64,000 nt of DNA, taken from assembly GCA_029778715.1 (NCBI GenBank), contig JAKOPT010000138.1:1-64000 (forward strand), given 5' to 3'. The stretch comes from Actinomycetes bacterium. Its GTDB lineage: Bacteria; Actinomycetota; Actinomycetes; Actinomycetales; Dermatophilaceae. Position 1 is the stretch's first letter; the number at the start of each line of letters is the position of its first letter. Under the pieces are notes generated by a model. The model ran no database searches. It was given only the letters and a program-made list of their open reading frames with translations, and had not been told where the DNA came from. The position numbers were made by a program, and so were the translations under genes. This document shows positions 55,027-63,352 of the stretch, in pieces.

Positions 55027-55770
55027 ATGCCCACACCCACCCGTATGGCCGTGCTGGTCGCCGGAGCCGCTCTGAGTACGGGGCTGGTGATCGCGGCCCC
55101 GGTAGCCTCGGCCGCCGATCAGCCGTCCCAGGCCTATACCTGTGCCCGACAGCAGGCGATCGCCGGCGAGCCCGAGCCCTACACGATGGATATCGCGGTG
55201 TGGACCGACGCCCCGGGCGGGAATTACCAGGTCGGAGCCTCGGTTCCGTTGTCCCCCATCTCGGTCCAGGTGCAGTTGCCGGAAATCGCGCCGCAGGGAC
55301 TGCCAGACTCAAGCGGCCCACAGGTTTCCGGGACGGTCAAGATGAAGATCGACCGCCCCGGAGGCGCCATCTCGAACGTGGCCGCCGCGCTGCCGCCCGT
55401 GGCGATGAGTAGTTCCACGTGGAATGGCATCCAGGTTCCGCCAGACAAGGCGAAGGTGAGCGGCAACTACGACCTCAAGGTGAGCGAGATCGATTTCGAG
55501 TTCACCGGCCAGAGATTGACCTCGTGGACGGTAGTTTGCGTTCCCAACGAGGGTGAGCCAATGCTGCTGACCTGGAACGTGACCGCTCCGAACCCCACCC
55601 CGACGCCGACCTCATCGGCCCCGCCGGTCGTGCCCAAGGTGGTGCGCACCGACGCGACCCAACCCGCACCGGCACCATCGCCGGGCTGGCTGCTCGGCGG
55701 CCTGGGCGTGCTCGTGGCCGCCGGTGCCGCGGGGCTGGGCGCCGCACGCATCCGTCGTCACCGCGCCTGA
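55027..55770 (+). CDS. Exported, C-terminally membrane-anchored surface protein
   Basis: A 247-residue precursor: signal peptide (to about residue 34, ending ASAA), a beta-rich domain with two Cys (YTCARQQ, WTVVCVPNEG), a Thr/Pro linker, and a C-terminal membrane helix (WLLGGLGVLVAAGAAGLG) followed by RIRRHRA. The architecture is that of a sortase substrate, but no LPXTG motif precedes the helix (sequence APAPSPG). Located 237 bp after the sortase gene. Not assigned to a family. Confidence 0.72.
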   Translation: MPTPTRMAVLVAGAALSTGLVIAAPVASAADQPSQAYTCARQQAIAGEPEPYTMDIAVWTDAPGGNYQVGASVPLSPISVQVQLPEIAPQGLPDSSGPQVSGTVKMKIDRPGGAISNVAAALPPVAMSSSTWNGIQVPPDKAKVSGNYDLKVSEIDFEFTGQRLTSWTVVCVPNEGEPMLLTWNVTAPNPTPTPTSSAPPVVPKVVRTDATQPAPAPSPGWLLGGLGVLVAAGAAGLGAARIRRHRA

Positions 55771-55813
55771 TCGCACCGCGGACGAGTAGCTGCCGATCTC
55801 ACGGCGGGCAGAA

Positions 55814-55860
55814 CGAGCCCGTGGGTCCGCCCCCCAGTGGGGGACGCACCCACGGGCTCG
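55814..55860 (+). terminator. Hairpin terminator after the surface-protein gene
   Basis: CGAGCCCGTGGGT (55814-55826) pairs with 55848-55860, with a further inner CCCCC/GGGGG stem. Confidence 0.75.
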
Positions 55861-55977
55861 CTCGTGCGGGCGGCATACGAAACGGCGAGCGGTGACCACA
55901 GCGTGAGGCGACCCTTGCCTTGGCGCGGATCCGTGCGTTGACTGGGACTCCTCACGACTGAGCTCAAGGAGGAGCCC

Positions 55978-57069
55978 ATGCCCCAGACCGTCCAGGCCGT
56001 CATCGCGCGTGCCAAGGGTGCGCCCGTCGAACTCGTCGACATCGTCATCCCCGACCCCGGGCCCGGTGAGGCGGTCGTCGCCGTCCAGGCGTGCGGGGTC
56101 TGCCACACCGATCTGCACTACCGCGAGGGGGGGATCAACGACGAGTTCCCGTTCCTGCTCGGGCATGAGGCGGCGGGGGTCGTCGAAGCCGTCGGGGAGG
56201 GGGTCACCGAGGTCGCGCCGGGCGATTTCGTCATCCTCAACTGGCGGGCGGTCTGCGGGCAGTGCCGGGCCTGTCGGAAGGGCAAACCGCACTACTGCTT
56301 CGCCACCCACAACGCGACCCAGAAGATGACCCTCACCGACGGCACGGTGCTCTCCCCGGCCCTGGGCATCGGGGCGTTCGCGGAGAAGACGCTTGTCGCC
56401 GCCGGGCAGTGCACCAAGGTCGACCCGAGCGCCGACCCCGCCGTCGTCGGGCTCCTCGGGTGCGGCGTTATGGCCGGCTTCGGGGCGGCCGTCAACACCG
56501 GGGGCGTGCAGCGCGGCGACTCGATCGCGGTCATCGGTTGCGGCGGCGTCGGCAACGCCGCCATCGCCGGTGCGGCCCTCGTGGGCGCGACCACCATCAT
56601 CGCCGTCGATGTCGACGACCGAAAACTCGAGCAGGCCAGGCATTTTGGCGCAACCCACGCGATCAACGCGATCCGCGAGGACGTCGTCGAGGGCATCCGC
56701 GCCCTCACCGGCGGCAACGGCGCCGATGTCGTCGTCGAAGCCGTCGGCCGCCCCGAAACCTACGAGCAGGCCTTCTATGCCCGCGACCTCGCCGGCACCG
56801 TCGTCCTCGTCGGGGTGCCCACCCCGGACAAGCAGGTCCAGTTGCCGATGATCGAGATCTTCGGCCGCGGCGGCGCGCTCAAGTCGAGTTGGTACGGCGA
56901 CTGCCTGCCCTCGCGCGACTTCCCCATGCTTGTCGACCTCTACCGGCAGGGCCGCTTCGACCTCGGTGCCTTCGTCACCGAGCGGATCGGCATTGGCGAC
57001 GTCGAGGCTGCGTTCGCGAAGATGCATCACGGCGACGTGTTGCGCTCCGTTGTCGTGATGGAAGGCTGA
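55978..57069 (+). CDS. mscR: S-(hydroxymethyl)mycothiol dehydrogenase
   Basis: A 363-residue zinc-dependent class III-type alcohol dehydrogenase. Catalytic zinc site [13 protein letters not shown] with [15 protein letters not shown], structural four-Cys zinc loop [15 protein letters not shown], and Rossmann motif [11 protein letters not shown]. It oxidises the formaldehyde-mycothiol adduct with NAD. Sequence features and the downstream MBL hydrolase match the mycobacterial mycothiol-dependent formaldehyde pathway. AAGGAGG just upstream of the ATG. Confidence 0.92.
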   Translation: MPQTVQAVIARAKGAPVELVDIVIPDPGPGEAVVAVQACGVCHTDLHYREGGINDEFPFLLGHEAAGVVEAVGEGVTEVAPGDFVILNWRAVCGQCRACRKGKPHYCFATHNATQKMTLTDGTVLSPALGIGAFAEKTLVAAGQCTKVDPSADPAVVGLLGCGVMAGFGAAVNTGGVQRGDSIAVIGCGGVGNAAIAGAALVGATTIIAVDVDDRKLEQARHFGATHAINAIREDVVEGIRALTGGNGADVVVEAVGRPETYEQAFYARDLAGTVVLVGVPTPDKQVQLPMIEIFGRGGALKSSWYGDCLPSRDFPMLVDLYRQGRFDLGAFVTERIGIGDVEAAFAKMHHGDVLRSVVVMEG

Positions 57070-57075
57070 TCCGGT

Positions 57076-57735
57076 ATGCCGCCCGCTGACCTCCCAGCCC
57101 ACCCCGCCCTCCCCATCTCGCCGGGCGGGGTGCGCATCGACAACGTCGTCACCTCCGGCCAGTTCTGTCTCGACGGCGGCTGCTGGGATGTCGACAACAA
57201 CGTGTGGATCATCGGCGACGACGAGGAGTGCCTGGTCATCGACTGCGCCCACGACGCCGACGCGATCATCGCCGGTGTCGGTGGGCGCCGGGTTGTCGCG
57301 CTCGTCTGTACTCATGCCCACAACGACCACGTCAACGCCTCCGAGGCCGTGCGTGCCGCGACCGGGGGACCGATCTGGCTGCACCCCACCGACCGGGTGC
57401 TCTGGGACCAGACCCAGACGCACTCCCCGGACGAGGACCTCGCCGATGGGCTGACCCTGCGCGTCGGCGATGTCACCCTCGAAACCCGGCACACCCCCGG
57501 GCATGCGCCCGGCGCCTGCTGCCTCTACGCCCCCGTCCTCGGTGTCGTCTTCTCCGGAGACACGCTCTTCCACGGTGGGCCGGGCGCGACCGGCCGGTCG
57601 TTCAGCGACTACCCGACGATCCTCGCCTCGATCCGCACCCGGCTGCTCACCCTGCCCGAGGACACGATCGTTCTCACCGGGCACGGCGAGTCGACGACCA
57701 TCGGTGCCGAGGCCGCCACCTTCCCCATCGACTGA
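57076..57735 (+). CDS. Metallo-beta-lactamase-fold hydrolase
   Basis: A 219-residue MBL-fold protein with the metal motif THAHNDHVNAS, HTPGHAPG and FSGDTLFHGGPG, and GHGEST. It begins 6 bp after mscR and shares its operon, so hydrolysis of S-formylmycothiol to formate and mycothiol is a reasonable inference. Its ATG lies in a GTATGCCG motif. Confidence 0.88.
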   Translation: MPPADLPAHPALPISPGGVRIDNVVTSGQFCLDGGCWDVDNNVWIIGDDEECLVIDCAHDADAIIAGVGGRRVVALVCTHAHNDHVNASEAVRAATGGPIWLHPTDRVLWDQTQTHSPDEDLADGLTLRVGDVTLETRHTPGHAPGACCLYAPVLGVVFSGDTLFHGGPGATGRSFSDYPTILASIRTRLLTLPEDTIVLTGHGESTTIGAEAATFPID

Positions 57736-57852
57736 CTCGACCCCGTCGGCGCCACGGCCGGGTCGTTTGGCCGCTGCGCGGCACACTCGACCGGCCACCA
57801 ACCCGGCTGCGGTGGCATACCGAGCCGGACGGCATACGGGACGGAAAACGCA

Positions 57853-57892
57853 AGCGACGCCCGTCCGGCTTCCCTCACGGACGGGCGTCGCT
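57853..57892. terminator. Perfect 15-bp hairpin between convergent genes
   Basis: AGCGACGCCCGTCCG (57853-57867) pairs with 57878-57892; it can end both the mscR operon and the DUF3263 transcript. Confidence 0.75.
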
Positions 57893-57903
57893 GGTCTGGG
57901 GTG

Positions 57904-58239
57904 CTACACCTCGAGGCCGAGGCGGCGGGCGGAGCGGGCGCGTTGACGCGAGGCCCGCAGGCGGCGCAGGCGCTTGACGAGCATCGGGTCGTGTTCGAGG
58001 GCGACCGGGTTGTCGATGAGGGCGTTGAGGACCTGGTAGTAGCGGGTCGAACTCATGTCGAAGAGGTCCTTGATGGCGCTCTCCTTGGACCCGGCGTACT
58101 TCCACCACTGCCGCTCGAACGCGAGGATCGCGCGGTCCCGCTCGGACAGTCCGCCGGGCCCGGTGGCCGGGGTCGGCATGACCTGCTCGCGCACGATGTT
58201 CACCGCTGGACCCTTCTCCTCCTGGATGGTTTCCGCCAC
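57904..58239 (-). CDS. DUF3263 family small helix-turn-helix-like protein
   Basis: A 111-residue actinobacterial protein: LSERDRAILAFERQWWKYAG then KESAIKDLFDMSSTRYYQVL and a basic C-terminus (RRLRASRQRARSARR). The DUF3263 core resembles a helix-turn-helix, so DNA binding is possible. Function unknown. Confidence 0.85.
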   Translation of the reverse strand: MAETIQEEKGPAVNIVREQVMPTPATGPGGLSERDRAILAFERQWWKYAGSKESAIKDLFDMSSTRYYQVLNALIDNPVALEHDPMLVKRLRRLRASRQRARSARRLGLEV

Positions 58240-58353
58240 TCTAACCAGCGAATGACACCGGTGTCATTTCCCGGTCCGGCTGGCGGCGTGTCGACTGGAC
58301 AAGTCATGAAACACCCAACTCAGTCGTTTCACCTGCCCCAGGCGTCACCTCCG

Positions 58354-59205
58354 TCACACGGTGGTGCCGACCCCCAGGTATGCCGCGAGCTCACCGACGC
58401 TGTCGCACACCAGGTCCGGGCCGGTCGCCACGAGCGCCTCCCGCTCACCCGCGCCCCGGGTCACCGCGACCGCCGTCATCCCGGCCGCCCGAGCGGCGAG
58501 GACATCGACGGTCGCATCGCCGACGTAGGCGCAGCGCCCCGCCGGGATGCCGAGCCAGGTGGCCCCGGCGAGCAGCGGTTCGGGGTCGGGCTTGTGGGCC
58601 TGCGTGTCTTCAAGGGTCATCGCGATCGGGATCGCCCCGGTGAGACCGACGCTGGCCAGCGCCAACTCGGCGCTCACCCGCCGCTTCGAGGTGACGATGG
58701 CGATCGGCCGGCCCGCGGTGGCGAGCCCGGCGAGCATCGCCGAGACCCCGGCATACGGACGGATGTGCTTGGCAGTATGCGCGAGGTTCCATTCGCGATA
58801 GACCCGATCGATCTCGGCGCCGTGCTCGGGGGAGAGGTCGAGGAGGACCGGGAGGAGGGGGCGCCCGATCCACGAGCGTGCCGTAGTCGCATCGAGGTCC
58901 GCGCCGAGGACGGCGCGCACGGCGTACTGGAAGGAGGCGATGATGAGCCCGATCGTGTCGACGAGCGTCCCGTCGAGGTCGAAGAGGATGCCGTCGGGTC
59001 CTCTGGCCGGAGCCGGCGGTGGCCCGGGACGAGTGCCGCGCCGGTCCCTGTCGTCGACGACGATGCCGTGGGGTCCTACGGCCGGAGCCGGCGGAGTGGT
59101 GGGGCCAGGGTGTGCGCCGGATACGAGCCGGGCCAGGTGGGAGGCGGCCGTGGACATGTCGGGGCTTGGCTCGGGGGATGGCAGGGGTCGGTGCGGAACC
59201 GGCAT
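58354..59205 (-). CDS. HAD-family phosphatase with duplicated 5' segment
   Basis: A hydrolase of the PpaX/phosphoglycolate-phosphatase type: motif I DGILFDLDGTLVDT (nucleophile Asp76), motif II IVTSKRR, and motif III/IV KPDPEPL and YVGDATVDVLAA. The first ~70 residues are extra to the family and contain an imperfect 25-residue (75-bp) duplication of motif I: PHGIVVDDRDRRG against PDGILFDLDG. Start ATG 59205 gives 283 residues; ATG 59157 (267 residues) is equally possible. The start is 10 bp after the upstream ArsC stop. Confidence 0.78.
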   Translation of the reverse strand: MPVPHRPLPSPEPSPDMSTAASHLARLVSGAHPGPTTPPAPAVGPHGIVVDDRDRRGTRPGPPPAPARGPDGILFDLDGTLVDTIGLIIASFQYAVRAVLGADLDATTARSWIGRPLLPVLLDLSPEHGAEIDRVYREWNLAHTAKHIRPYAGVSAMLAGLATAGRPIAIVTSKRRVSAELALASVGLTGAIPIAMTLEDTQAHKPDPEPLLAGATWLGIPAGRCAYVGDATVDVLAARAAGMTAVAVTRGAGEREALVATGPDLVCDSVGELAAYLGVGTTV

Positions 59206-59214
59206 ACGGTCGGG

Positions 59215-59841
59215 TCAGGCGTCGGCGATCGGGACGTCGAGGTCGGCGAGCAGGGCACGCACGTGACCCTCGACGGCGTCGCGGGCTTCGCGGACGACGT
59301 CCATGGGTTGCCCGTGGGGGTCGACGATCTTCCAGTGGACGTGGTGTTTGGCCGGGAGTTGGGGGAGATCGACCCCGATCTCGACGATGACGTCCGCGGT
59401 ATGCAGGGTGTCGTCGGTGAGCGCGACCGGGTAGGGGCGGGTCAGGGCGATGCCGCGCTCGGCCATGGCGCGCTCGACGAGGGGGTTGATCGAGCCGCTC
59501 GGCGACGGACCGGCCGAGCCGACCTGGACGTGGTCGCCACCGAAGCGCTCGGCGAACGCGGCGGCCATCTGGGAGCGGGCCTCGTTGTGGCGGCAGACGA
59601 AGAGGAGGGTCGGCACGGCGCGGGCCGACTGGCCGTGGGCGAGGGCTTCGGCGGCGAGTTGATCGCGCACGGCCTTGGCGACGAGGAGTTCGACAAACTC
59701 GGGATGGTGCGAGCCGGCCTCGATCGTCGCGCGGGTGGAGGCTACCCGCGCGACGATGTCCTCCCGGGTGAACCGGTCGGCATAGCGTGCGGCGAGGTCG
59801 TCGATGAGCGCGGCGAAGTCACGGTCGCCCGGGATATGCAT
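59215..59841 (-). CDS. Low-molecular-weight phosphatase/arsenate reductase-like protein
   Basis: A 208-residue protein. Its C-terminal domain has the CX5R phosphate loop CRHNEARS (Cys83, Arg89) in the arsenate-mycothiol transferase style (FVCRHNEARSQMA). An N-terminal helical domain (~1-75) of the type that accompanies actinobacterial ArsC precedes it. It likely joins arsenate to mycothiol or acts as a phosphatase; no other ars genes are adjacent. ATG 59841; an upstream in-frame ATG at 59880 is less likely. Confidence 0.8.
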   Translation of the reverse strand: MHIPGDRDFAALIDDLAARYADRFTREDIVARVASTRATIEAGSHHPEFVELLVAKAVRDQLAAEALAHGQSARAVPTLLFVCRHNEARSQMAAAFAERFGGDHVQVGSAGPSPSGSINPLVERAMAERGIALTRPYPVALTDDTLHTADVIVEIGVDLPQLPAKHHVHWKIVDPHGQPMDVVREARDAVEGHVRALLADLDVPIADA

Positions 59842-59977
59842 GGCCCCATTGTTCCCGGTGTTGGCGGTCTCGTTCGCCACGACCCGCGCGATGCTCGAGT
59901 TGCGTCCTCGGGGGCTTCGCTGAGAGATGGCTCACCGAGCCCTCGCTGCCACCTACCCTGCCGGAAGTGGGGTGATC

Positions 59978-60300
59978 ACCCCACTTGGTGCAGGGTGGGT
60001 CGTCCGGTGAGGGGCTGGCACCCCACTTGGTGCAGGGTGGGTCGTCCGGTGCGGGGCTGGCACCCCACTTGGTGCAGGGTGGGTCGTCGGGTGAGGTGCT
60101 GGCACCCACTTGGTGCAGGGTGAGCCGTCGGGTGAGGGGCTGGTACCCCACTTGGTGCAGGGTGGGTCGTCCGGTGAGGGGCCGGCACCCCACCTGGCGC
60201 AGGGTGGGTCGTCGGGTGAGGGGCCGGCACCCCACCTGGTGCACGGTGGGTCGTCGGGTGAGGGGCTGGCACCCCACTTGGTGCAGGGTGAGCCGCCCAA
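59978..60300 (+). repeat. 42-bp minisatellite, eight copies
   Basis: Units starting ACCCCACTTGGTGCAGGGTG at 59978, 60020, 60062, 60104, 60145, 60187, 60229 and 60271: a 42-bp period with one copy lacking a base. Sequence drift is small (CTTGG/CCTGG, GGTGAGG/GGTGCGG). The array begins within a family-B palindrome (GTGGGGTGATCACCCCAC). It fills most of the 513-bp gap between the ArsC-like and ung genes; no gene. Confidence 0.92.
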
Positions 60301-60354
60301 CGAGCCTCGCGCCCACTGCGGGCGACGATCGTTGCGCGAGTTAGGTTGGTGTCC

Positions 60355-61032
60355 GTGACCGCGCGCCCCCTGACCGACCTCGTCCACCCGTCGTGGGCGC
60401 AGGCCCTCTCCCCGGTCGCCCCTCAGGTCGCTGCCCTCGGCGAGTTCTTGCGGGCCGAGGTCGCCGCCGGCCACGGCTACCTCCCGGCGGGCCCGCTCGT
60501 CCTGCGCGCCTTCGAACTCCCCCTCGACGAGGTCCGGGTCCTCATCGTCGGCCAGGATCCCTACCCGACCCCCGGGCACCCCGTCGGACTCTCGTTCTCG
60601 GTGGCTCCCGACGTGCGCCCCCTCCCGCCGAGCCTGGTCAACATCTTCACCGAACTGCACACCGACCTCGGCGTCCCCCTCCCGAGCACCGGTGACCTCA
60701 CCCCGTGGGCGGAACGCGGCATACTCCTGCTCAACCGTGTCCTCACCGTGCGGCCGGGGGCCTCGGCCAGCCACCGAGGCAAGGGCTGGGAGGAGGTGAC
60801 GGCCGCCGCGATCGACGCCCTCGTGGCCCGCGGCGGGCCGCTCGTCGCCATCCTCTGGGGGCGCGATGCCCGCAATCTCGCCCCGCGCCTGGGCGGTATG
60901 CCGCGGATCGAGTCCGCGCACCCGTCGCCCTTGTCGGCGCGGTCGGGATTCTTCGGGTCGCGCCCGTTCAGCCGCGCCAACGAACTCCTGCGGGCCCAGG
61001 GCGCCCCCGCCATCGATTGGAGCCTGCCGTGA
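60355..61032 (+). CDS. ung: Uracil-DNA glycosylase (family 1)
   Basis: A 225-residue enzyme that removes uracil from DNA. Catalytic Asp68 in GQDPYP, the GLSFSV stretch, and the [19 protein letters not shown] loop with the second catalytic His. GTG start at 60355. Confidence 0.95.
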   Translation: MTARPLTDLVHPSWAQALSPVAPQVAALGEFLRAEVAAGHGYLPAGPLVLRAFELPLDEVRVLIVGQDPYPTPGHPVGLSFSVAPDVRPLPPSLVNIFTELHTDLGVPLPSTGDLTPWAERGILLLNRVLTVRPGASASHRGKGWEEVTAAAIDALVARGGPLVAILWGRDARNLAPRLGGMPRIESAHPSPLSARSGFFGSRPFSRANELLRAQGAPAIDWSLP

Positions 61033-61065
61033 CCAAGGGCAAGCCCTGCACCCGAGGAGCCGACC

Positions 61066-61893
61066 ATGACCGGTGATCCCGCCGTGAGCACACCAGAACG
61101 CGTGTGGAGCCGCTACGTCGCCATCGGCGACTCGTTCACCGAGGGCATGGTCGATCCGGACCCCGACGTGCCGGACCGGTTCGTCGGCTGGGCGGACCGG
61201 CTGGCCCGCGCCCTCCAGGGCCGGGCCCGCGCCGCGGGCCGCCCGTTCGGCTATGCCAATCTCGCCGTCCGCGGCCGCAAACTCGACGACATCGTCGGCC
61301 CCCAGCTCGAGACCGCGCTCGCGATGTCGCCGGATCTGGTGTCCCTCGTCGGCGGCGGCAACGACCTACTCCGCCCAACCGTCGATATCGACGCCCTCGC
61401 CGCCCGCCTGGAAACGGCCGTCATCGCCATCCGGGCCACCGGCGCCGACGTCCTGCTCGCCACGCCCACCGACACCGCCGAGGCCGGCATCTTCAAACCG
61501 CTGCGGGGCCGGCACGCCATCCACACCGCGAACCTGTTCACCATTGCCGGGCGACACGGGGCTGCTGTCGTCAACCTCTGGGGCCTGACCTCGATCCAGG
61601 ACTGGCGGATGTGGGGTGAGGACCGCATCCACCTCAGCAGCGAGGGTCACGAACGCGTCACCAGCGCGGCTCTCGTCGCGCTCGGCCTGCCCCCGCTCGA
61701 TCCTTCGTATGCCGTGAAGCTGCCGCCGGCGCCGCAGGGGGCCCGGGCCGACGAACTGCGCGATCACGCCCACTGGCTCAAGGTCCACGCCGCCCCCTGG
61801 GTCGAGCGGCGGCTCCGCGGCACCTCCTCAGGGGACGTCATCGCCGCCAAGCGCCCGACCTTGGCGCCGCTCACCGACGAGTCCACCCCCTGA
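61066..61893 (+). CDS. SGNH/GDSL-family esterase or lipase
   Basis: A 275-residue hydrolase with block I GDSFTEG (Ser nucleophile), block III GGNDLL, and block V DRIHLSSEGH with Asp and His. No signal peptide, so it acts inside the cell; substrate unknown. It starts 33 bp after ung and may be co-transcribed with it. Confidence 0.87.
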   Translation: MTGDPAVSTPERVWSRYVAIGDSFTEGMVDPDPDVPDRFVGWADRLARALQGRARAAGRPFGYANLAVRGRKLDDIVGPQLETALAMSPDLVSLVGGGNDLLRPTVDIDALAARLETAVIAIRATGADVLLATPTDTAEAGIFKPLRGRHAIHTANLFTIAGRHGAAVVNLWGLTSIQDWRMWGEDRIHLSSEGHERVTSAALVALGLPPLDPSYAVKLPPAPQGARADELRDHAHWLKVHAAPWVERRLRGTSSGDVIAAKRPTLAPLTDESTP

Positions 61894-61961
61894 GCGACCC
61901 GTCCTCGGCCTGGGCCACCGCCCCCCTGCGCGGTCCCGACCCCCGGGTCTAGGGTCGGTGC

Positions 61962-63128
61962 ATGCCGGTCAATCGACTCATCACCAGCGACGAGGCCTAC
62001 GACCTGTTGGCCATGACCCGTGACGTCTGCGCCCGCGAACTGCGGCCGCGCGTGGACGCCGCCGAGAAGGCCGCGGCCGCCGGCGAGGACTTCCCGAGCG
62101 AGGTGTTCACGATCCTCGGCCGGGCCGGGCTGCTCTCGCTCCCCCACCCCGAGGAGTACGGCGGGGGTGGTCAGCCCTACGAGGTCTATCTCCAGGTCGT
62201 CGAGGAAATCGCCAGCGCCTGGATGAGCGTGGCCGTCGGGGTGTCGGTCCATTCCCTCACGGCCTTCCCGGTGACGACCTTCGGCACCGAGGCTCAGAAG
62301 GAAGCGCTGCTGCCGGGGATGCTCTCCGGGGACCAACTCGGTGCCTACGCGCTCTCCGAACCCGATGCCGGCTCCGACGTCGCCTCGATGACGACGGGGG
62401 CGCGGGCCACGACGGACGGGGAGCCCACGGCATACGAGATCACCGGGCGCAAGTCGTGGATCAGCCACGCCGGGCACGCCGACTACTACACGACCTTCGC
62501 CCGCACCGCCGACACTGGCGCCAAGGGGATTTCGTGTTTCATCGTGCCGGCGGACGCGGCCGGGCTCAGTTTCGGCCCGCCCGAGCGCAAGATGGGCCTG
62601 GATTGCGACACGGTCCGCGAGGTTATTTACGACGCGGTCCCGGTGGGTGCCGAGCGCCGGATCGGGGCCGAAGGGCAGGGTATGCCGATCGCGCTCGCCG
62701 CGCTCGACGCCGGCCGGTTGGGGATCGCGGCCTCGTCGACGGGTCTGGCCCAGTCGGCCCTCGACGCGGCGGCGGCCTATGCCAAGGAGCGCACCCAGTT
62801 CGGGCGCCCGATCGCGGCCAACCAGGGGTTGGCCTTCCTCATCGCCGACATGGAGGCGGCGGTGTCGGGGGCGCGGGCGGCCTACCTGCATGCCGCGCGT
62901 CTCAAGGATGCCGGCCGGCCGTTCAGCAAGGAGGCGGCCGTCGCCAAACTGCTCGCCACCGACGCCGCGATGCGGGTGACAACCGACGCCGTGCAGGTGC
63001 TCGGGGGCGCGGGGTACACCGCCGATCACCCCGTCGAGCGCTACTTCCGCGAGGCCAAGGTGACCCAGATCTTCGAGGGCACCAACCAGATCCAGCGGCT
63101 CGTCATCTCCCGGCACGTGCTGCGCTGA
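61962..63128 (+). CDS. Acyl-CoA dehydrogenase
   Basis: A 388-residue flavoenzyme of the acyl-CoA dehydrogenase family: GAYALSEPDAGSD, KSWISHAGHADYYTTFART, ERTQFGRPIAANQGLAF and the C-terminal IFEGTNQIQRLVISR. It oxidises acyl-CoA to enoyl-CoA, feeding electrons to ETF. ATG start; monocistronic, so chain-length preference is unknown. Confidence 0.92.
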   Translation: MPVNRLITSDEAYDLLAMTRDVCARELRPRVDAAEKAAAAGEDFPSEVFTILGRAGLLSLPHPEEYGGGGQPYEVYLQVVEEIASAWMSVAVGVSVHSLTAFPVTTFGTEAQKEALLPGMLSGDQLGAYALSEPDAGSDVASMTTGARATTDGEPTAYEITGRKSWISHAGHADYYTTFARTADTGAKGISCFIVPADAAGLSFGPPERKMGLDCDTVREVIYDAVPVGAERRIGAEGQGMPIALAALDAGRLGIAASSTGLAQSALDAAAAYAKERTQFGRPIAANQGLAFLIADMEAAVSGARAAYLHAARLKDAGRPFSKEAAVAKLLATDAAMRVTTDAVQVLGGAGYTADHPVERYFREAKVTQIFEGTNQIQRLVISRHVLR

Positions 63129-63204
63129 GCCCCGGCGCTGGGCGTGAAATCGGTCACGGCATACCGGCGCGACGCCCTCGGGACCAACGCCCCGAAAGGG
63201 CCTT

Positions 63205-63233
63205 GGCCGGGCCAACTCATACTTGGCCCGGCC
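63205..63233 (+). terminator. Hairpin terminator after acyl-CoA dehydrogenase
   Basis: GGCCGGGCCAA (63205-63215) pairs with TTGGCCCGGCC (63223-63233). Confidence 0.7.
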
Positions 63234-63352
63234 CTTCCGGGACGGTAGATCGCGCCGGTGACCGGTCGCGGGAACGACACGCCGCGGGCGGGCTGTCTCT
63301 CGTCGAATCGGTGAGTCCGGCGGTGACGATGACGGTCTGCCATGCTGGAGGG

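Noticed and set aside
57901-60123. 740-codon plus-strand open frame over DUF3263, HAD and ArsC genes
   Set aside because: No domain found; it is the antisense of three recognisable minus-strand genes and runs into the minisatellite.
59978-60300. Possible CRISPR array
   Set aside because: The 42-bp units are contiguous with no unique spacers, and no cas genes are present.
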